Of a stretch of 64,000 nucleotides of DNA, positions 53,101 to 61,357 are shown one piece after another. Origin of the DNA: Enterobacteriaceae bacterium UBA5654 (GTDB taxonomy: Bacteria; Pseudomonadota; Gammaproteobacteria; Enterobacterales; Enterobacteriaceae). The stretch covers positions 5,458-69,457 of the forward strand of contig DIJC01000010.1 of assembly GCA_002421005.1 (NCBI GenBank), read 5' to 3'. Every line of letters starts with the position of its first letter. Within the stretch, counting starts at the first letter, position 1. A program made the translations under genes and the position numbers. The notes under the pieces were generated by a model, which saw nothing but the letters and a program-made list of their open reading frames with translations, was not told the origin of the DNA and ran no database searches.

Positions 53101-54626
53101 TGCTGGCGGAAGTAGTCATAAATAATGCGCGGCTGGCTGGAGAGCACGGCGAACGGGGTATCGTCACCCATTGAACCGACCGCTTCCTGGCCGTTTTCAC
53201 CCAGCACGCGGATCACTGAATCCAGCTCTTCGGCACTGTAGTTAAACTGTTTCTGATAGCTGGCGAGCAGATCGTCGTCCATCTCGCGTTGCCCGACTTG
53301 GTCATCCGCCAGCTCTTCAAACGGCACCAGGCGGCGCACGTTTTTCTCCATCCATTCTTTATACGGATGGCGGCTTTTCAGCTCTTCATCGGTTTCGGCA
53401 GAGTGCAGAATGCGCCCGCCACGGGTATCGATCACCATCAGCTCGCCCGGTCCGACGCGGCCTTTTTCTACGACTTCATCCGGCTGGTAATCCCAGATAC
53501 CGACTTCAGACGCACAGGTGATCAGCTTATCTTTGGTGATCACATAACGGGCCGGACGCAGGCCGTTACGGTCGAGGTTACAGGCAGCGAAACGCCCGTC
53601 AGACATGACAATGCCCGCCGGACCGTCCCACGGCTCCATGTGCATCGAGTTAAAGTCGAAGAACGCGCGCAGTTCCGGGTCCATATCCGGGTTATTCTGC
53701 CAGGCCGGGGGAACGAGCAGACGCATGGCGCGCACGATATCCATCCCGCCTGCCAGCAGCAGTTCCAGCATGTTATCCATTGAACTGGAGTCAGAGCCGG
53801 TTTCGTTAACGAACGGTGCGGCGTCGTGCAGATCCGGGATCAGCGGCGTTTTAAATTTATAGGTACGTGCGCGCGCCCACTGGCGGTTGCCGGTAATGGT
53901 ATTGATTTCGCCGTTGTGCGCCAGATAGCGGAACGGCTGTGCCAGCGGCCAGCGCGGCACGGTGTTGGTGGAGAAACGCTGGTGGAACAGGCAGATGGCC
54001 GATTCCAGACGCAGGTCCGCGAGATCCAGATAAAAGCGCGGCAGATCTGCGGGCATACACAGACCTTTATAGATGTTCACCAGGTTAGAAAGGCTACAGA
54101 CGTAGAACTCTTTATCTTCCTGGAGACGTTTTTCAATGCGGCGGCGGGCGATGAACAGACGGCGTTCCATATCACGCGGACGCCAGCCCGCAGGCGCGTT
54201 GACAAAAATCTGTTCGATACGCGGCAGGGAGGAGAGGGCGATTTCACCAAGCACGCCTTCGTTGGTTGGCACTTCGCGCCAGCCCACAATCGACAGCGTC
54301 TCGCGCTGAAGCTCTTCTTCAACAATATGCCGCGCCGCTTTCGCCCGTTCGGGATCTTTATTCAGGAACAGCATCCCGACGGCGTAATTTTTGGCTAAAC
54401 GCCAGCCGCGCTCTTCGGCAACGATGCGGAAAAAACGGTCAGGTTTTTGCAGCAGCAGGCCGCAACCATCGCCGGTTTTACCGTCGGCAAGAATTGCGCC
54501 ACGGTGCTGCATCCGGGCCAGCGCGTGTATAGCAGTACGCACTACCTTGTGGCTAGGTTCGCCTTCTATGTGGGCGATCAGGCCGAAACCACAGTTATCC
54601 TTCTCAAGGGATCTATCGTACAACAT
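50166..54626 (-). CDS. gltB: Glutamate synthase large subunit
   Basis: Converts glutamine and 2-oxoglutarate to two glutamates for nitrogen assimilation. The 1486 residues begin MLYDRSLEKDNCGFGLIAHI; cleavage before Cys12 would free the N-terminal nucleophile of the glutaminase domain. The central and FMN-binding synthase domains follow (GEGGEDPARYG; IAGYDGGTGASPLSSVKYAG), with the 3Fe-4S motif CKYLRICHLNNC and a C-terminal beta-helix. GGGGAGG lies about 11 bases before the ATG, supporting this start over longer forms. gltBD operon; E. coli control is by Lrp. Confidence 0.97.
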   Translation of the reverse strand: MLYDRSLEKDNCGFGLIAHIEGEPSHKVVRTAIHALARMQHRGAILADGKTGDGCGLLLQKPDRFFRIVAEERGWRLAKNYAVGMLFLNKDPERAKAARHIVEEELQRETLSIVGWREVPTNEGVLGEIALSSLPRIEQIFVNAPAGWRPRDMERRLFIARRRIEKRLQEDKEFYVCSLSNLVNIYKGLCMPADLPRFYLDLADLRLESAICLFHQRFSTNTVPRWPLAQPFRYLAHNGEINTITGNRQWARARTYKFKTPLIPDLHDAAPFVNETGSDSSSMDNMLELLLAGGMDIVRAMRLLVPPAWQNNPDMDPELRAFFDFNSMHMEPWDGPAGIVMSDGRFAACNLDRNGLRPARYVITKDKLITCASEVGIWDYQPDEVVEKGRVGPGELMVIDTRGGRILHSAETDEELKSRHPYKEWMEKNVRRLVPFEELADDQVGQREMDDDLLASYQKQFNYSAEELDSVIRVLGENGQEAVGSMGDDTPFAVLSSQPRIIYDYFRQQFAQVTNPPIDPLREAHVMSLSTSIGREMNVFCEAEGQAHRLSFKSPILLWSDFNQLTTMTEHHYRADVLDITFDVTETDLETTVKALCDKAEQMVRDGTVLLVLSDRNIAKNRLPVPAPMAVGAIQTRLVDKSLRCDANIIVETASVRDPHHFAVLLGFGATAIYPYLAYETLAKLVDSKAIEKAYRTVMLNYRNGINKGLYKIMSKMGISTIASYRCSKLFEAVGLHDDVSGLCFQGAVSRIGGAGFADFQQDLLNLSKRAWLARKPLDQGGLLKYVHGGEYHAYNPDVVRTLQQAVQSGEYSDYQQYAELVNQRPAATLRDLLAIAPNGEAVSLDDVEPATDLFKRFDTAAMSIGALSPEAHEALAEAMNSLGGNSNSGEGGEDPARYGTNKVSRIKQVASGRFGVTPAYLVNADVIQIKVAQGAKPGEGGQLPGDKVTPYIAKLRYSVPGVTLISPPPHHDIYSIEDLAQLIFDLKQVNPQAMISVKLVSEPGVGTIATGVAKAYADLITIAGYDGGTGASPLSSVKYAGCPWELGLVETQQALVANGLRHKIRLQVDGGLKTGQDIIKAAILGAESFGFGTGPMVALGCKYLRICHLNNCATGVATQDEKLRKNHYHGLPFKVTNYFEFIARETRELMAQLGVKRLVDLIGRTDLLKELEGFTAKQQKLDLRKLLETAEPHPGKALHCTEHNPPFDNGVLNAQLLMNAKPFVDARQSKTFWFDIRNTDRSVGASLSGYIARTHGDQGLASDPIKAYFSGTAGQSFGVWNAGGVELYLTGDANDYVGKGMAGGLLAVRPPVGSSFRSHEASIIGNTCLYGATGGRLYAAGRAGERFGVRNSGAITVVEGIGDNGCEYMTGGIVCILGKTGVNFGAGMTGGFAYVLDEDGEFRKRVNPELVEVLSVDDLAIHEEHLRGLITEHVQHTGSQRGEEILAHWSTFSTKFALVKPKSSDVKALLGHRSRSAAELRVQAQ

Positions 54627-55282
54627 ATTAGTGAACCTCCCCAGGCTCTACGGGAGACCCTCCTGACCGCTGCGCACGGGCACAGAAAGAGCATGGCGAC
54701 GGGGCGTGACCTGCCTCGCATTCGCCCTCTTTAATCCATTCGCATTGGAAAATACGTTCAGAGGGAATCTCAATTACTGCATAAATATGATGAGCCGACG
54801 GCCCACCCAGAAAGCTTCCAGCGGATTTCCAACTTATCGGGAATCGCTACACAGGTCAAATGACATTCTTATTTATGCAAAAATGTGCTAAACAGCGCTT
54901 AACTTACTGATAATAATATTTATTTAACGTTAAGTCCTGCGCTTAAGCGGCAACGGAGGGCACTAAAGAGTGTGATCTGTCTCACTATAAGATAACCACG
55001 TTGCGCCCGTAGTTCTCTTATGTTTTTCAATCTTTCAGCATTTAATGCTGCTGATTGCTTTTCAGTTGCACGATGTGACTGTTTTTGATCTGCGCTCGCA
55101 AAAATGAAATATTTTTGCCGGATATAAGTAAAAGTCATTACCTGAAGTGTGCATGAAACAGCGGTTATTTCGATTAATTATTCAATAGCTGTAGGCTGTC
55201 CCCGGCGATTGATCCAGGTCATCGCCGACGGGAGCTAAAAGTGGCAGGCTTGGCCCCATTCATTAGGGCGGTCTATCAGATT
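54627..55282. promoter_or_regulatory. gltB / yhcC divergent control region with a CRP-like box
   Basis: A 656-base AT-rich region with no gene. TGTGA-TCTGTC-TCACT at 54971-54986 is nine of ten to the CRP half-sites. In E. coli the gltB upstream region binds Lrp and IHF at long range; AT-rich tracts at 54870-54930 and 55080-55200 would suit that, but no individual site was defined. The long gltB leader lies in 54627-54870. Confidence 0.55.
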
Positions 55283-56206
55283 ATGCAGTTACAAAAATTA
55301 GTCAATATGTTTGGTGGCGATCTTACCCGCCGTTACGGACAAAAAGTTCATAAGCTAACCCTTCACGGCGGGTTTAGCTGCCCGAATCGCGATGGCACCA
55401 TCGGGCGCGGCGGATGCACTTTCTGTAACGTCGCCTCTTTTGCCGATGAAGCGCAGCAGTATCATTCCATCGCCGAGCAGCTCGCACACCAGGCGACGCT
55501 GGTTAACCGTGCTAAACGCTACCTCGCCTATTTTCAGGCGTACACCAGCACGTTTGCCGAAGTGCAGGTGCTGCGCTCGATGTATCAGCAGGCGGTTAGC
55601 CAGGCTAGTATTGTCGGGCTGTGCGTTGGCACCCGCCCGGACTGCGTGCCGGAAGCGGTACTCGATCTGCTTAGCGAATATAACGATCAGGGCTACGAAA
55701 TCTGGCTGGAGCTGGGACTGCAAAGCGCGCAGGATAAAACCCTGCATCGTATCAATCGCGGCCATAATTTCGCCTGCTATCAACACACCACCCGGCTGGC
55801 GCGCGAACGCGGGCTGAACGTCTGCGCGCATCTGATCGTGGGCCTGCCGGGAGAAGGGCAGAGCGAATGCCTGCAAACGCTGGAGCGAGTGGTAGAAACG
55901 GGTGTGGACGGCATCAAGCTGCACCCGCTGCACATCGTCAAAGGCAGCATTATGGCGAAGGCGTGGCAGGCGGGGCGGTTAAACGGCATCGGGCTGGAAG
56001 AGTATACCGTCACGGCAGGAGAGATGATCCGTCACACGCCGCCGGAGGTGATTTTCCACCGCATTTCCGCCAGCGCCCGTCGTCCGACGCTGCTGGCACC
56101 GCTGTGGTGCGAAAATCGCTGGACCGGGATGGTCGAGCTGGATAAGTACCTTAACGTCCACGGCGTGCAGGGTTCCGCACTGGGAAGGCCGTGGAGCGGA
56201 CAATAA
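55283..56206 (+). CDS. yhcC: Radical-SAM protein YhcC
   Basis: Radical S-adenosylmethionine enzyme of unknown reaction (TIGR01212 group). The cluster-binding cysteines lie in SCPNRDGTIGRGGCTFCN, with a C-terminal domain of the same family. ATG 55283 (MQLQKLVNMFGGDL) gives 307 residues and agrees with E. coli; but GTG 55241, preceded by GGGAG, would add 14 residues and is also credible. The end reads GSALGRPWSGQ, differing from E. coli only in the last residues, exactly where gene order changes. Confidence 0.92.
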   Translation: MQLQKLVNMFGGDLTRRYGQKVHKLTLHGGFSCPNRDGTIGRGGCTFCNVASFADEAQQYHSIAEQLAHQATLVNRAKRYLAYFQAYTSTFAEVQVLRSMYQQAVSQASIVGLCVGTRPDCVPEAVLDLLSEYNDQGYEIWLELGLQSAQDKTLHRINRGHNFACYQHTTRLARERGLNVCAHLIVGLPGEGQSECLQTLERVVETGVDGIKLHPLHIVKGSIMAKAWQAGRLNGIGLEEYTVTAGEMIRHTPPEVIFHRISASARRPTLLAPLWCENRWTGMVELDKYLNVHGVQGSALGRPWSGQ

Positions 56207-56229
56207 AAAGCCCGGCGCGATGGCCGGGC
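56203..56229 (-). terminator. ppa terminator
   Basis: On the minus strand GCCCGG-CCATCGCG-CCGGGC (56210-56229) followed by TTTTTATT. It ends ppa and overlaps the yhcC stop codon. Confidence 0.85.
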
Positions 56230-56247
56230 CTGACAGCGTGATAAAAC

Positions 56248-56775
56248 TTACTTCTTCGCGCGCTCAAAAGAGGCCACGATTTCAGCTTTCGCCGCTTCGG
56301 CGTTATCCCAGCCGTCAACCTTAACCCATTTGCCTTTTTCGAGATCTTTATAGTGCTCGAAGAAGTGGGTGATCTGCGCTTTCAGCAGTTCCGGCAGGTC
56401 GTTCACATCTTTAATGTGATCGTATTCTTTGCTCAGCTTGGTATGCGGAACGGCAACCAGCTTGGCATCTTCACCGGATTCGTCGGTCATTTTCAGCACG
56501 CCAACCGGACGGCAGCGGATCACAGAGCCTGGCTCCAGCGGATACGGCGTCGGGACCAGTACGTCAACCGGGTCGCCATCCAGAGACAGAGTGTGGTTGA
56601 TGTAACCGTAGTTGCACGGATAGAACATCGCAGTGGACATGAAACGGTCAACGAACAGCGCGCCGCTCTCTTTATCGACTTCGTATTTGATCGGATCCGC
56701 GTTCGCCGGGATCTCAATAACAACGTAGATATCTTCTGGCAGATCTTTACCAGCAGGGACGTTGAGTAAGCTCAT
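56248..56775 (-). CDS. ppa: Inorganic pyrophosphatase
   Basis: Essential soluble family I enzyme splitting pyrophosphate to phosphate. The start MSLLNVPAGKDLPEDIYVVI gives 175 residues (E. coli 176 with Met). The signature DGDPVDVLV and metal aspartates are intact. The nine-residue upstream extension to 56802 was rejected. Divergent from ytfQ as in E. coli; its downstream neighbour there is ytfP, not yhcC. Confidence 0.97.
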   Translation of the reverse strand: MSLLNVPAGKDLPEDIYVVIEIPANADPIKYEVDKESGALFVDRFMSTAMFYPCNYGYINHTLSLDGDPVDVLVPTPYPLEPGSVIRCRPVGVLKMTDESGEDAKLVAVPHTKLSKEYDHIKDVNDLPELLKAQITHFFEHYKDLEKGKWVKVDGWDNAEAAKAEIVASFERAKK

Positions 56776-56938
56776 GTCTGTTTCCTTTAAAATGTATGGC
56801 AAACAATGCCCGGTATTATAGCCAACTGGCGAGGAATGTCTTGAGCTGTTTTCGCCGGAGCCATTTTTTAAGATGACTCTTTGACGCGCCTTTCATGACA
56901 GGAAAATCCATAAAGTCAGCCACTTACTGAATAAATAA

Positions 56939-56954
56939 GTGTAACCGTTTACAT
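56939..56954. promoter_or_regulatory. GalR/GalS-type operator in the ppa-ytfQ region
   Basis: GTGTAACCGTTTACAT differs from the GalR/GalS consensus GTGTAANCGNTTACAC only at the last base. It lies in the 401-base divergent region (56776-57176), well upstream of ytfQ, which encodes a galactose/galactofuranose-binding protein, so the regulator fits the substrate. No regulator gene is nearby. Confidence 0.7.
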
Positions 56955-57088
56955 TGCACGCTTCCGGCGTCAATAACTGGCTGAAATTTATTCGTTTTTA
57001 AACTTGTCGGTTTCTCCCGCTACGCACCGCCGCGCCAGCCCTCATTCCAAAAGCCTTTGTTAACAGGCTGTTCTTTTTTCTGAAGTGT

Positions 57089-57127
57089 GATGTAACTCAT
57101 TTTGTTACATCCTCGTTTGTCTATAGT
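57089..57127 (+). promoter_or_regulatory. ytfQ promoter with overlapping perfect inverted repeat
   Basis: GATGTAAC-TCATTTT-GTTACATC (57089-57111) is a perfect 8-bp inverted repeat. It covers the -35 area of a likely -10 TATAGT (57122-57127), about 50 bases before ytfQ. The spacing is unlike the GalR site upstream, so another regulator is possible. Function is inference. Confidence 0.5.
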
Positions 57128-57176
57128 TCAAGCGCAGGTGACTTTTCTCTAACAATAACCCTACGAGGACGCTCTT

Positions 57177-58133
57177 ATGTGGAAGCGCTTACTTTTAGTC
57201 ACAGCAGTTTCGGCAGCCATGTCGTCTATGGCAATGGCCGCTCCCCTCACCGTCGGTTTTTCCCAGGTCGGTTCTGAATCCGGCTGGCGCGCGGCAGAAA
57301 CCAGCGTTGCGAAAAGCGAGGCTCAGAAACGCGGCATCACGTTGAAGATTGCCGATGGTCAGCAAAAGCAGGAAAACCAGATTAAAGCGGTCCGTTCATT
57401 CATTGCCCAGGGCGTTGACGCGATCTTCATCGCGCCGGTGGTGGCGACAGGCTGGGAACCGGTATTAAAAGAGGCGAAAGACGCAGAGATCCCGGTGATC
57501 CTTCTTGACCGCTCGATTGATGTCAAAGACAAGTCGCTCTACATGACCACCGTCACCGCAGACAACGTGCTGGAAGGCCGACTGATTGGCGACTGGCTGG
57601 TGAAAACCGTTGATGGCAAGCCGTGTAACGTCGTCGAGTTGCAGGGCACCGTTGGGGCCAGCGTCGCGATTGACCGTAAAAAAGGCTTCGCTGAGGCGAT
57701 TTCTAAAGCCTCGAACATCAAGATTATCCGCTCCCAGTCCGGCGACTTCACCCGTAGTAAAGGTAAAGAGGTGATGGAGAGCTTTATCAAGGCCGAGAAC
57801 AACGGCAAAAACATCTGCATGGTTTACGCCCATAACGACGATATGGCGATTGGCGCGATTCAGGCTATTAAAGAAGCGGGCCTGAAGCCGGGTAAAGATA
57901 TCCTCACCGGGTCGATTGACGGCGTGCCGGATATCTACAAAGCGATGATCGACGGTGAAGCCAATGCCAGCGTTGAACTGACGCCAAATATGGCGGGTCC
58001 GGCGTTTGATGCGCTGGAGAAATTCAAAAAAGACGGTACGCAGCCTGAGAAGCTGACCATTACTAAATCCACGCTGTACCTGCCGGATACGGCGAAAGAA
58101 GAGTTAGAGAAGAAGAAAAATATGGGGTACTGA
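57177..58133 (+). CDS. ytfQ: Galactofuranose/galactose-binding periplasmic protein YtfQ
   Basis: Substrate-binding component of the YtfQRT-YjfF ABC importer. The 318 residues start with a signal peptide cut after AMA (about residue 22) and continue with a type I periplasmic-binding fold (LTVGFSQVGSESGWRAAETS; IPVILLDRSIDV; NICMVYAHNDDMAIGAIQAI). The E. coli homologue prefers galactofuranose. First gene of the operon, separated from ytfR by a 691-base hairpin array. Confidence 0.96.
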   Translation: MWKRLLLVTAVSAAMSSMAMAAPLTVGFSQVGSESGWRAAETSVAKSEAQKRGITLKIADGQQKQENQIKAVRSFIAQGVDAIFIAPVVATGWEPVLKEAKDAEIPVILLDRSIDVKDKSLYMTTVTADNVLEGRLIGDWLVKTVDGKPCNVVELQGTVGASVAIDRKKGFAEAISKASNIKIIRSQSGDFTRSKGKEVMESFIKAENNGKNICMVYAHNDDMAIGAIQAIKEAGLKPGKDILTGSIDGVPDIYKAMIDGEANASVELTPNMAGPAFDALEKFKKDGTQPEKLTITKSTLYLPDTAKEELEKKKNMGY

Positions 58134-58137
58134 TGGA

Positions 58138-58765
58138 GGAATCGCCCTCACCCCGGCCCTCTCCCGCAGGGAGAGGGAGAAAACCGGCGCCGGACGCCAT
58201 CACGACCCGGACAGTAACCTCTCCCCTGAGGGAGAGGGGGAGAGTATGAGCTACGGAATCGCCCTCACCCCGGCCCTCTCCCGCAGCGAGAGGGAGAAAA
58301 CCGGCGCCGGACCCATTACGACCCCGGACAGTTCCCTCTCCCCTGAGGGAGAGGGTTAGGGAGAGGGGAAGAGTATGAGCTACGGAATCACCCTCACCCC
58401 GGCCCTCTCCCGCCGGGAGAGGGAGAAAACCGGCGCCGGACGCCATCACGACCCCGGACAGTTCCCTCTCCCCTGAGGGAGAGGGTTAGGGAGAGGGGGA
58501 GAGTATGAGCTACGGAATCGCCCTCACCCCGGCCCTCTCCCGCAGGGAGAGGGAGATAACCGACACCGGACGCCATCACGACCCCGGACAGTTCCCTCTC
58601 TCCTGAGGGAGAGGGTTAGGGAGAGGGGAAGAGTATGAGCTACGGAATCGCCCTCACCCCGGACCTCTCCCGCAGGGAGAGGGAGAAAACTGGCGCCGGA
58701 CGCCACCACGACCCCGGACAGTTCCCTCTCCCCTGAGGGAGAGGGCCAGGGAGAGGGGGGAGAGC
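58138..58765 (+). repeat. Five tandem copies of a hairpin-rich ~130-bp unit
   Basis: Units start with GGAATC at 58138, 58255, 58384, 58514 and 58644 (117-130 bp each, few differences). Each holds two palindromes, of the type CCCTCTCCCGCAGGGAGAGG and CCTCTCCCCTGAGGGAGAGG, joined by a fairly constant GC-rich linker (AACCGGCGCCGGACGCCATC). The array fills nearly all of the 691-base ytfQ-ytfR gap. Open frames on the minus strand only repeat the unit in translation and are not genes. In an operon such hairpins could protect ytfQ mRNA and lower ytfR expression, as REP elements do in malEFG (inference). Confidence 0.93.
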
Positions 58766-58824
58766 CTAACAACAAGCTAACCCCATACCCATCGGAAAAG
58801 GGCCGCAAGAGCAGAGGAGTCTCT

Positions 58825-60321
58825 ATGCAAACACATCAGGAAATCCTCCGCACCGAGGGACTAAGCAAATATTTCCCCGGCGTTAAAGCGCTGGATAATG
58901 TTGACTTCAGCCTGCGTCGCGGAGAAATCATGGCGCTGCTGGGCGAAAACGGTGCCGGAAAATCGACCCTAATTAAAGCGCTGACCGGCGTCTACCATGC
59001 TGACCGTGGCACTATCTGGCTGGATGGCAAAGTCATCTCGCCCAAAAATACCGCCCACGCCCAGCAACTGGGCATCGGCACCGTTTATCAGGAAGTCAAC
59101 CTGCTGCCCAATATGTCGGTGGCGGACAACCTGTTTATTGGCCGCGAGCCTAAACGCTTCGGCTTTATCCGGCGTAAAGAGATGGAGAAGCGCGCCACGG
59201 AACTGATGGCGTCCTACGGTTTCTCTCTCGACGTTCGCGAACCGCTAAACCGTTTTTCGGTGGCGATGCAGCAGATCGTGGCGATTTGCCGGGCTATCGA
59301 TCTCTCGGCAAAAGTGCTGATCCTCGATGAACCGACCGCCAGCCTGGATACCCAGGAAGTCGAAATGCTCTTTACCCTGATGCGCCAGTTGCGCGACAGG
59401 GGCGTCAGCCTGGTGTTCGTGACCCATTTTCTCGATCAGGTCTATGAAGTCAGCGACCGCATCACCGTTCTGCGAAACGGTGGATTTGTCGGCTGCCGGG
59501 AAACCCGCGAGCTGCCGCAAATCGAGCTGGTAAAAATGATGCTGGGGCGCGAGCTGGACAACAACGCGCTACATCGCGCGGGCCGCACGCTGCTAAGCGA
59601 AAAACCGATCGCCGCCTTTAAGGATTTTGGTAAGAAAGGGGTGATTACCCCGTTTAATCTGGAGGTACGCCCCGGCGAAATCGTCGGTCTGGCGGGGCTG
59701 CTGGGATCGGGCCGCACCGAAACCGCTGAAGTGATCTTCGGCATTAAACCCGCCGACAGCGGCAGTGCGATGATCAAAGGCAAGCCGCAAACTCTGCGCT
59801 CCCCGCACCAGGCCTCGTGTCTGGGCATTGGCTTCTGCCCGGAGGACCGCAAAACCGACGGTATTATCGCCGCCGCCTCGGTACGCGAAAATATTATTCT
59901 GGCGCTACAGGCCCAGCGCGGCTGGCTGCGCCCTGTTTCCCGACGCGAGCAAAATGAAATCGCCGAACGCTTTATTCGTCAGTTGGGTATTCGCACCCCC
60001 AGCGCGGAACAGCCGATTGAATTTCTTTCCGGCGGCAATCAGCAAAAAGTGCTGCTCTCCCGCTGGCTGCTGACTAAACCGCAGTTCTTGATCCTCGATG
60101 AGCCAACGCGCGGCATTGACGTCGGCGCGCACGCTGAAATCATCCGTCTGATCGAAACCCTGTGCGCCGACGGTCTGGCGCTGCTGGTGATCTCGTCGGA
60201 ACTGGAAGAGCTGGTAGGCTACGCCGACCGGGTCATTATCATGCGCGACCGTAAACAGGTGGCGGAGATCCCGCTGGATCAGCTCTCCGTTCCGGCAATT
60301 ATGAATGCGATTGCGGCATAA
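58825..60321 (+). CDS. ytfR: Sugar ABC importer ATPase YtfR
   Basis: Fused two-domain ATPase of the monosaccharide (carbohydrate uptake 2) importer class, 498 residues. Domain one has Walker A GENGAGKSTLIKAL and Walker B VLILDEPTASL; domain two has the variant LLGSGRTETAE and the signature FLSGGNQQKVLLSRW with LILDEPTRGID. Powers galactofuranose uptake with YtfT and YjfF. Begins 60 bases after the repeat array. Confidence 0.96.
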   Translation: MQTHQEILRTEGLSKYFPGVKALDNVDFSLRRGEIMALLGENGAGKSTLIKALTGVYHADRGTIWLDGKVISPKNTAHAQQLGIGTVYQEVNLLPNMSVADNLFIGREPKRFGFIRRKEMEKRATELMASYGFSLDVREPLNRFSVAMQQIVAICRAIDLSAKVLILDEPTASLDTQEVEMLFTLMRQLRDRGVSLVFVTHFLDQVYEVSDRITVLRNGGFVGCRETRELPQIELVKMMLGRELDNNALHRAGRTLLSEKPIAAFKDFGKKGVITPFNLEVRPGEIVGLAGLLGSGRTETAEVIFGIKPADSGSAMIKGKPQTLRSPHQASCLGIGFCPEDRKTDGIIAAASVRENIILALQAQRGWLRPVSRREQNEIAERFIRQLGIRTPSAEQPIEFLSGGNQQKVLLSRWLLTKPQFLILDEPTRGIDVGAHAEIIRLIETLCADGLALLVISSELEELVGYADRVIIMRDRKQVAEIPLDQLSVPAIMNAIAA

Positions 60322-60331
60322 GGAGAACACC

Positions 60332-61357
60332 GTGATGTCCCCATCTCTTCCCCAAACCGGACAGCCGAAGCGCCGCTTCTCATGGCCGGTCGGTATGCCG
60401 CAGCTTACCGCGCTGGTGCTGGTGCTGATCGTTGATAGCCTGGTCGCCCCGCACTTTTACCAGGTTGTCTTACAGGACGGGCGGCTGTTCGGCAGTCCGA
60501 TAGACATCCTTAACCGCGCTGCGCCGGTCGCGCTGCTGGCGATTGGCATGACCCTGGTCATCGCCACTGGCGGCATCGATCTTTCCGTTGGCGCAGTCAT
60601 GGCGATTGCCGGGGCGACGGCGGCTTCGATGACCATCGCCGGGCATTCGTTACCCCTCGTGCTGCTGGCCTCTCTCGGTGCTGGCGTGCTGGCGGGATTG
60701 TGGAACGGCATACTGGTAGCGATCCTCAAGATCCAGCCGTTCGTCGCCACCCTGATCCTGATGGTGGCCGGGCGCGGTGTTGCCCAGTTGATCACCTCCG
60801 GGCAAATCGTCACGTTCAACTCGCCGGGCCTGGCGTGGCTCGGTAGCGGCTCGCTGCTGCTGTTCCCGACGCCGGTGATCATCGCGGTGGTCACATTACT
60901 GATCTTCTGGCTATTCACCCGCAAAACGGCGCTGGGCATGTTTATCGAAGCGGTGGGTATCAACATCCGCGCGGCGAAAAACGCCGGGGTAAACACCCGT
61001 GTGGTGGTGATGCTGGCCTACGTATTAAGCGGCGTGTGCGCGGCGATTGCCGGGGTGATCGTCGCGGCGGATATTCGCGGTGCCGACGCCAACAACGCGG
61101 GCCTGTGGCTGGAGCTGGATGCCATTCTGGCGGTGGTCATCGGGGGCGGATCGCTGATGGGCGGGCGCTTCAACCTGTTCCTGTCGGTGATTGGCGCGTT
61201 GATTATTCAGGGGATGAACACCGGCATTCTGCTGTCGGGCTTTCCGCCGGAGCTGAATCAGGTCGTCAAAGCGGTGGTGGTGATGTGCGTACTGATCGTG
61301 CAGTCGCCGCGCTTTATCAGTTTGCTGAAAAGGAGAGGTGGTCATGATAAAACGTAA
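60332..61357 (+). CDS. ytfT: Sugar ABC importer permease YtfT
   Basis: Inner-membrane permease of about ten helices (MTLVIATGGIDLSVGAVMAI is the family motif). GTG at 60332 followed by ATG reproduces the 341-residue E. coli form; AAGGAG lies six bases before it, just past the ytfR stop. The longer frame from 60305 overlaps ytfR without need. Overlaps yjfF by 14 bases. Confidence 0.95.
   Translation: MMSPSLPQTGQPKRRFSWPVGMPQLTALVLVLIVDSLVAPHFYQVVLQDGRLFGSPIDILNRAAPVALLAIGMTLVIATGGIDLSVGAVMAIAGATAASMTIAGHSLPLVLLASLGAGVLAGLWNGILVAILKIQPFVATLILMVAGRGVAQLITSGQIVTFNSPGLAWLGSGSLLLFPTPVIIAVVTLLIFWLFTRKTALGMFIEAVGINIRAAKNAGVNTRVVVMLAYVLSGVCAAIAGVIVAADIRGADANNAGLWLELDAILAVVIGGGSLMGGRFNLFLSVIGALIIQGMNTGILLSGFPPELNQVVKAVVVMCVLIVQSPRFISLLKRRGGHDKT

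Noticed and set aside
58138..58765. CRISPR array suggested by regular repeats
   Set aside because: Units are about 130 bp, nearly identical along their whole length, with no short repeat plus variable spacer pattern and no cas genes.
58063..58808. Minus-strand ORFs with repeated peptide blocks in the ytfQ-ytfR gap
   Set aside because: They are translations of the DNA repeat (LPLPAGEGRGEGD again and again), lack ribosome sites and oppose the operon.
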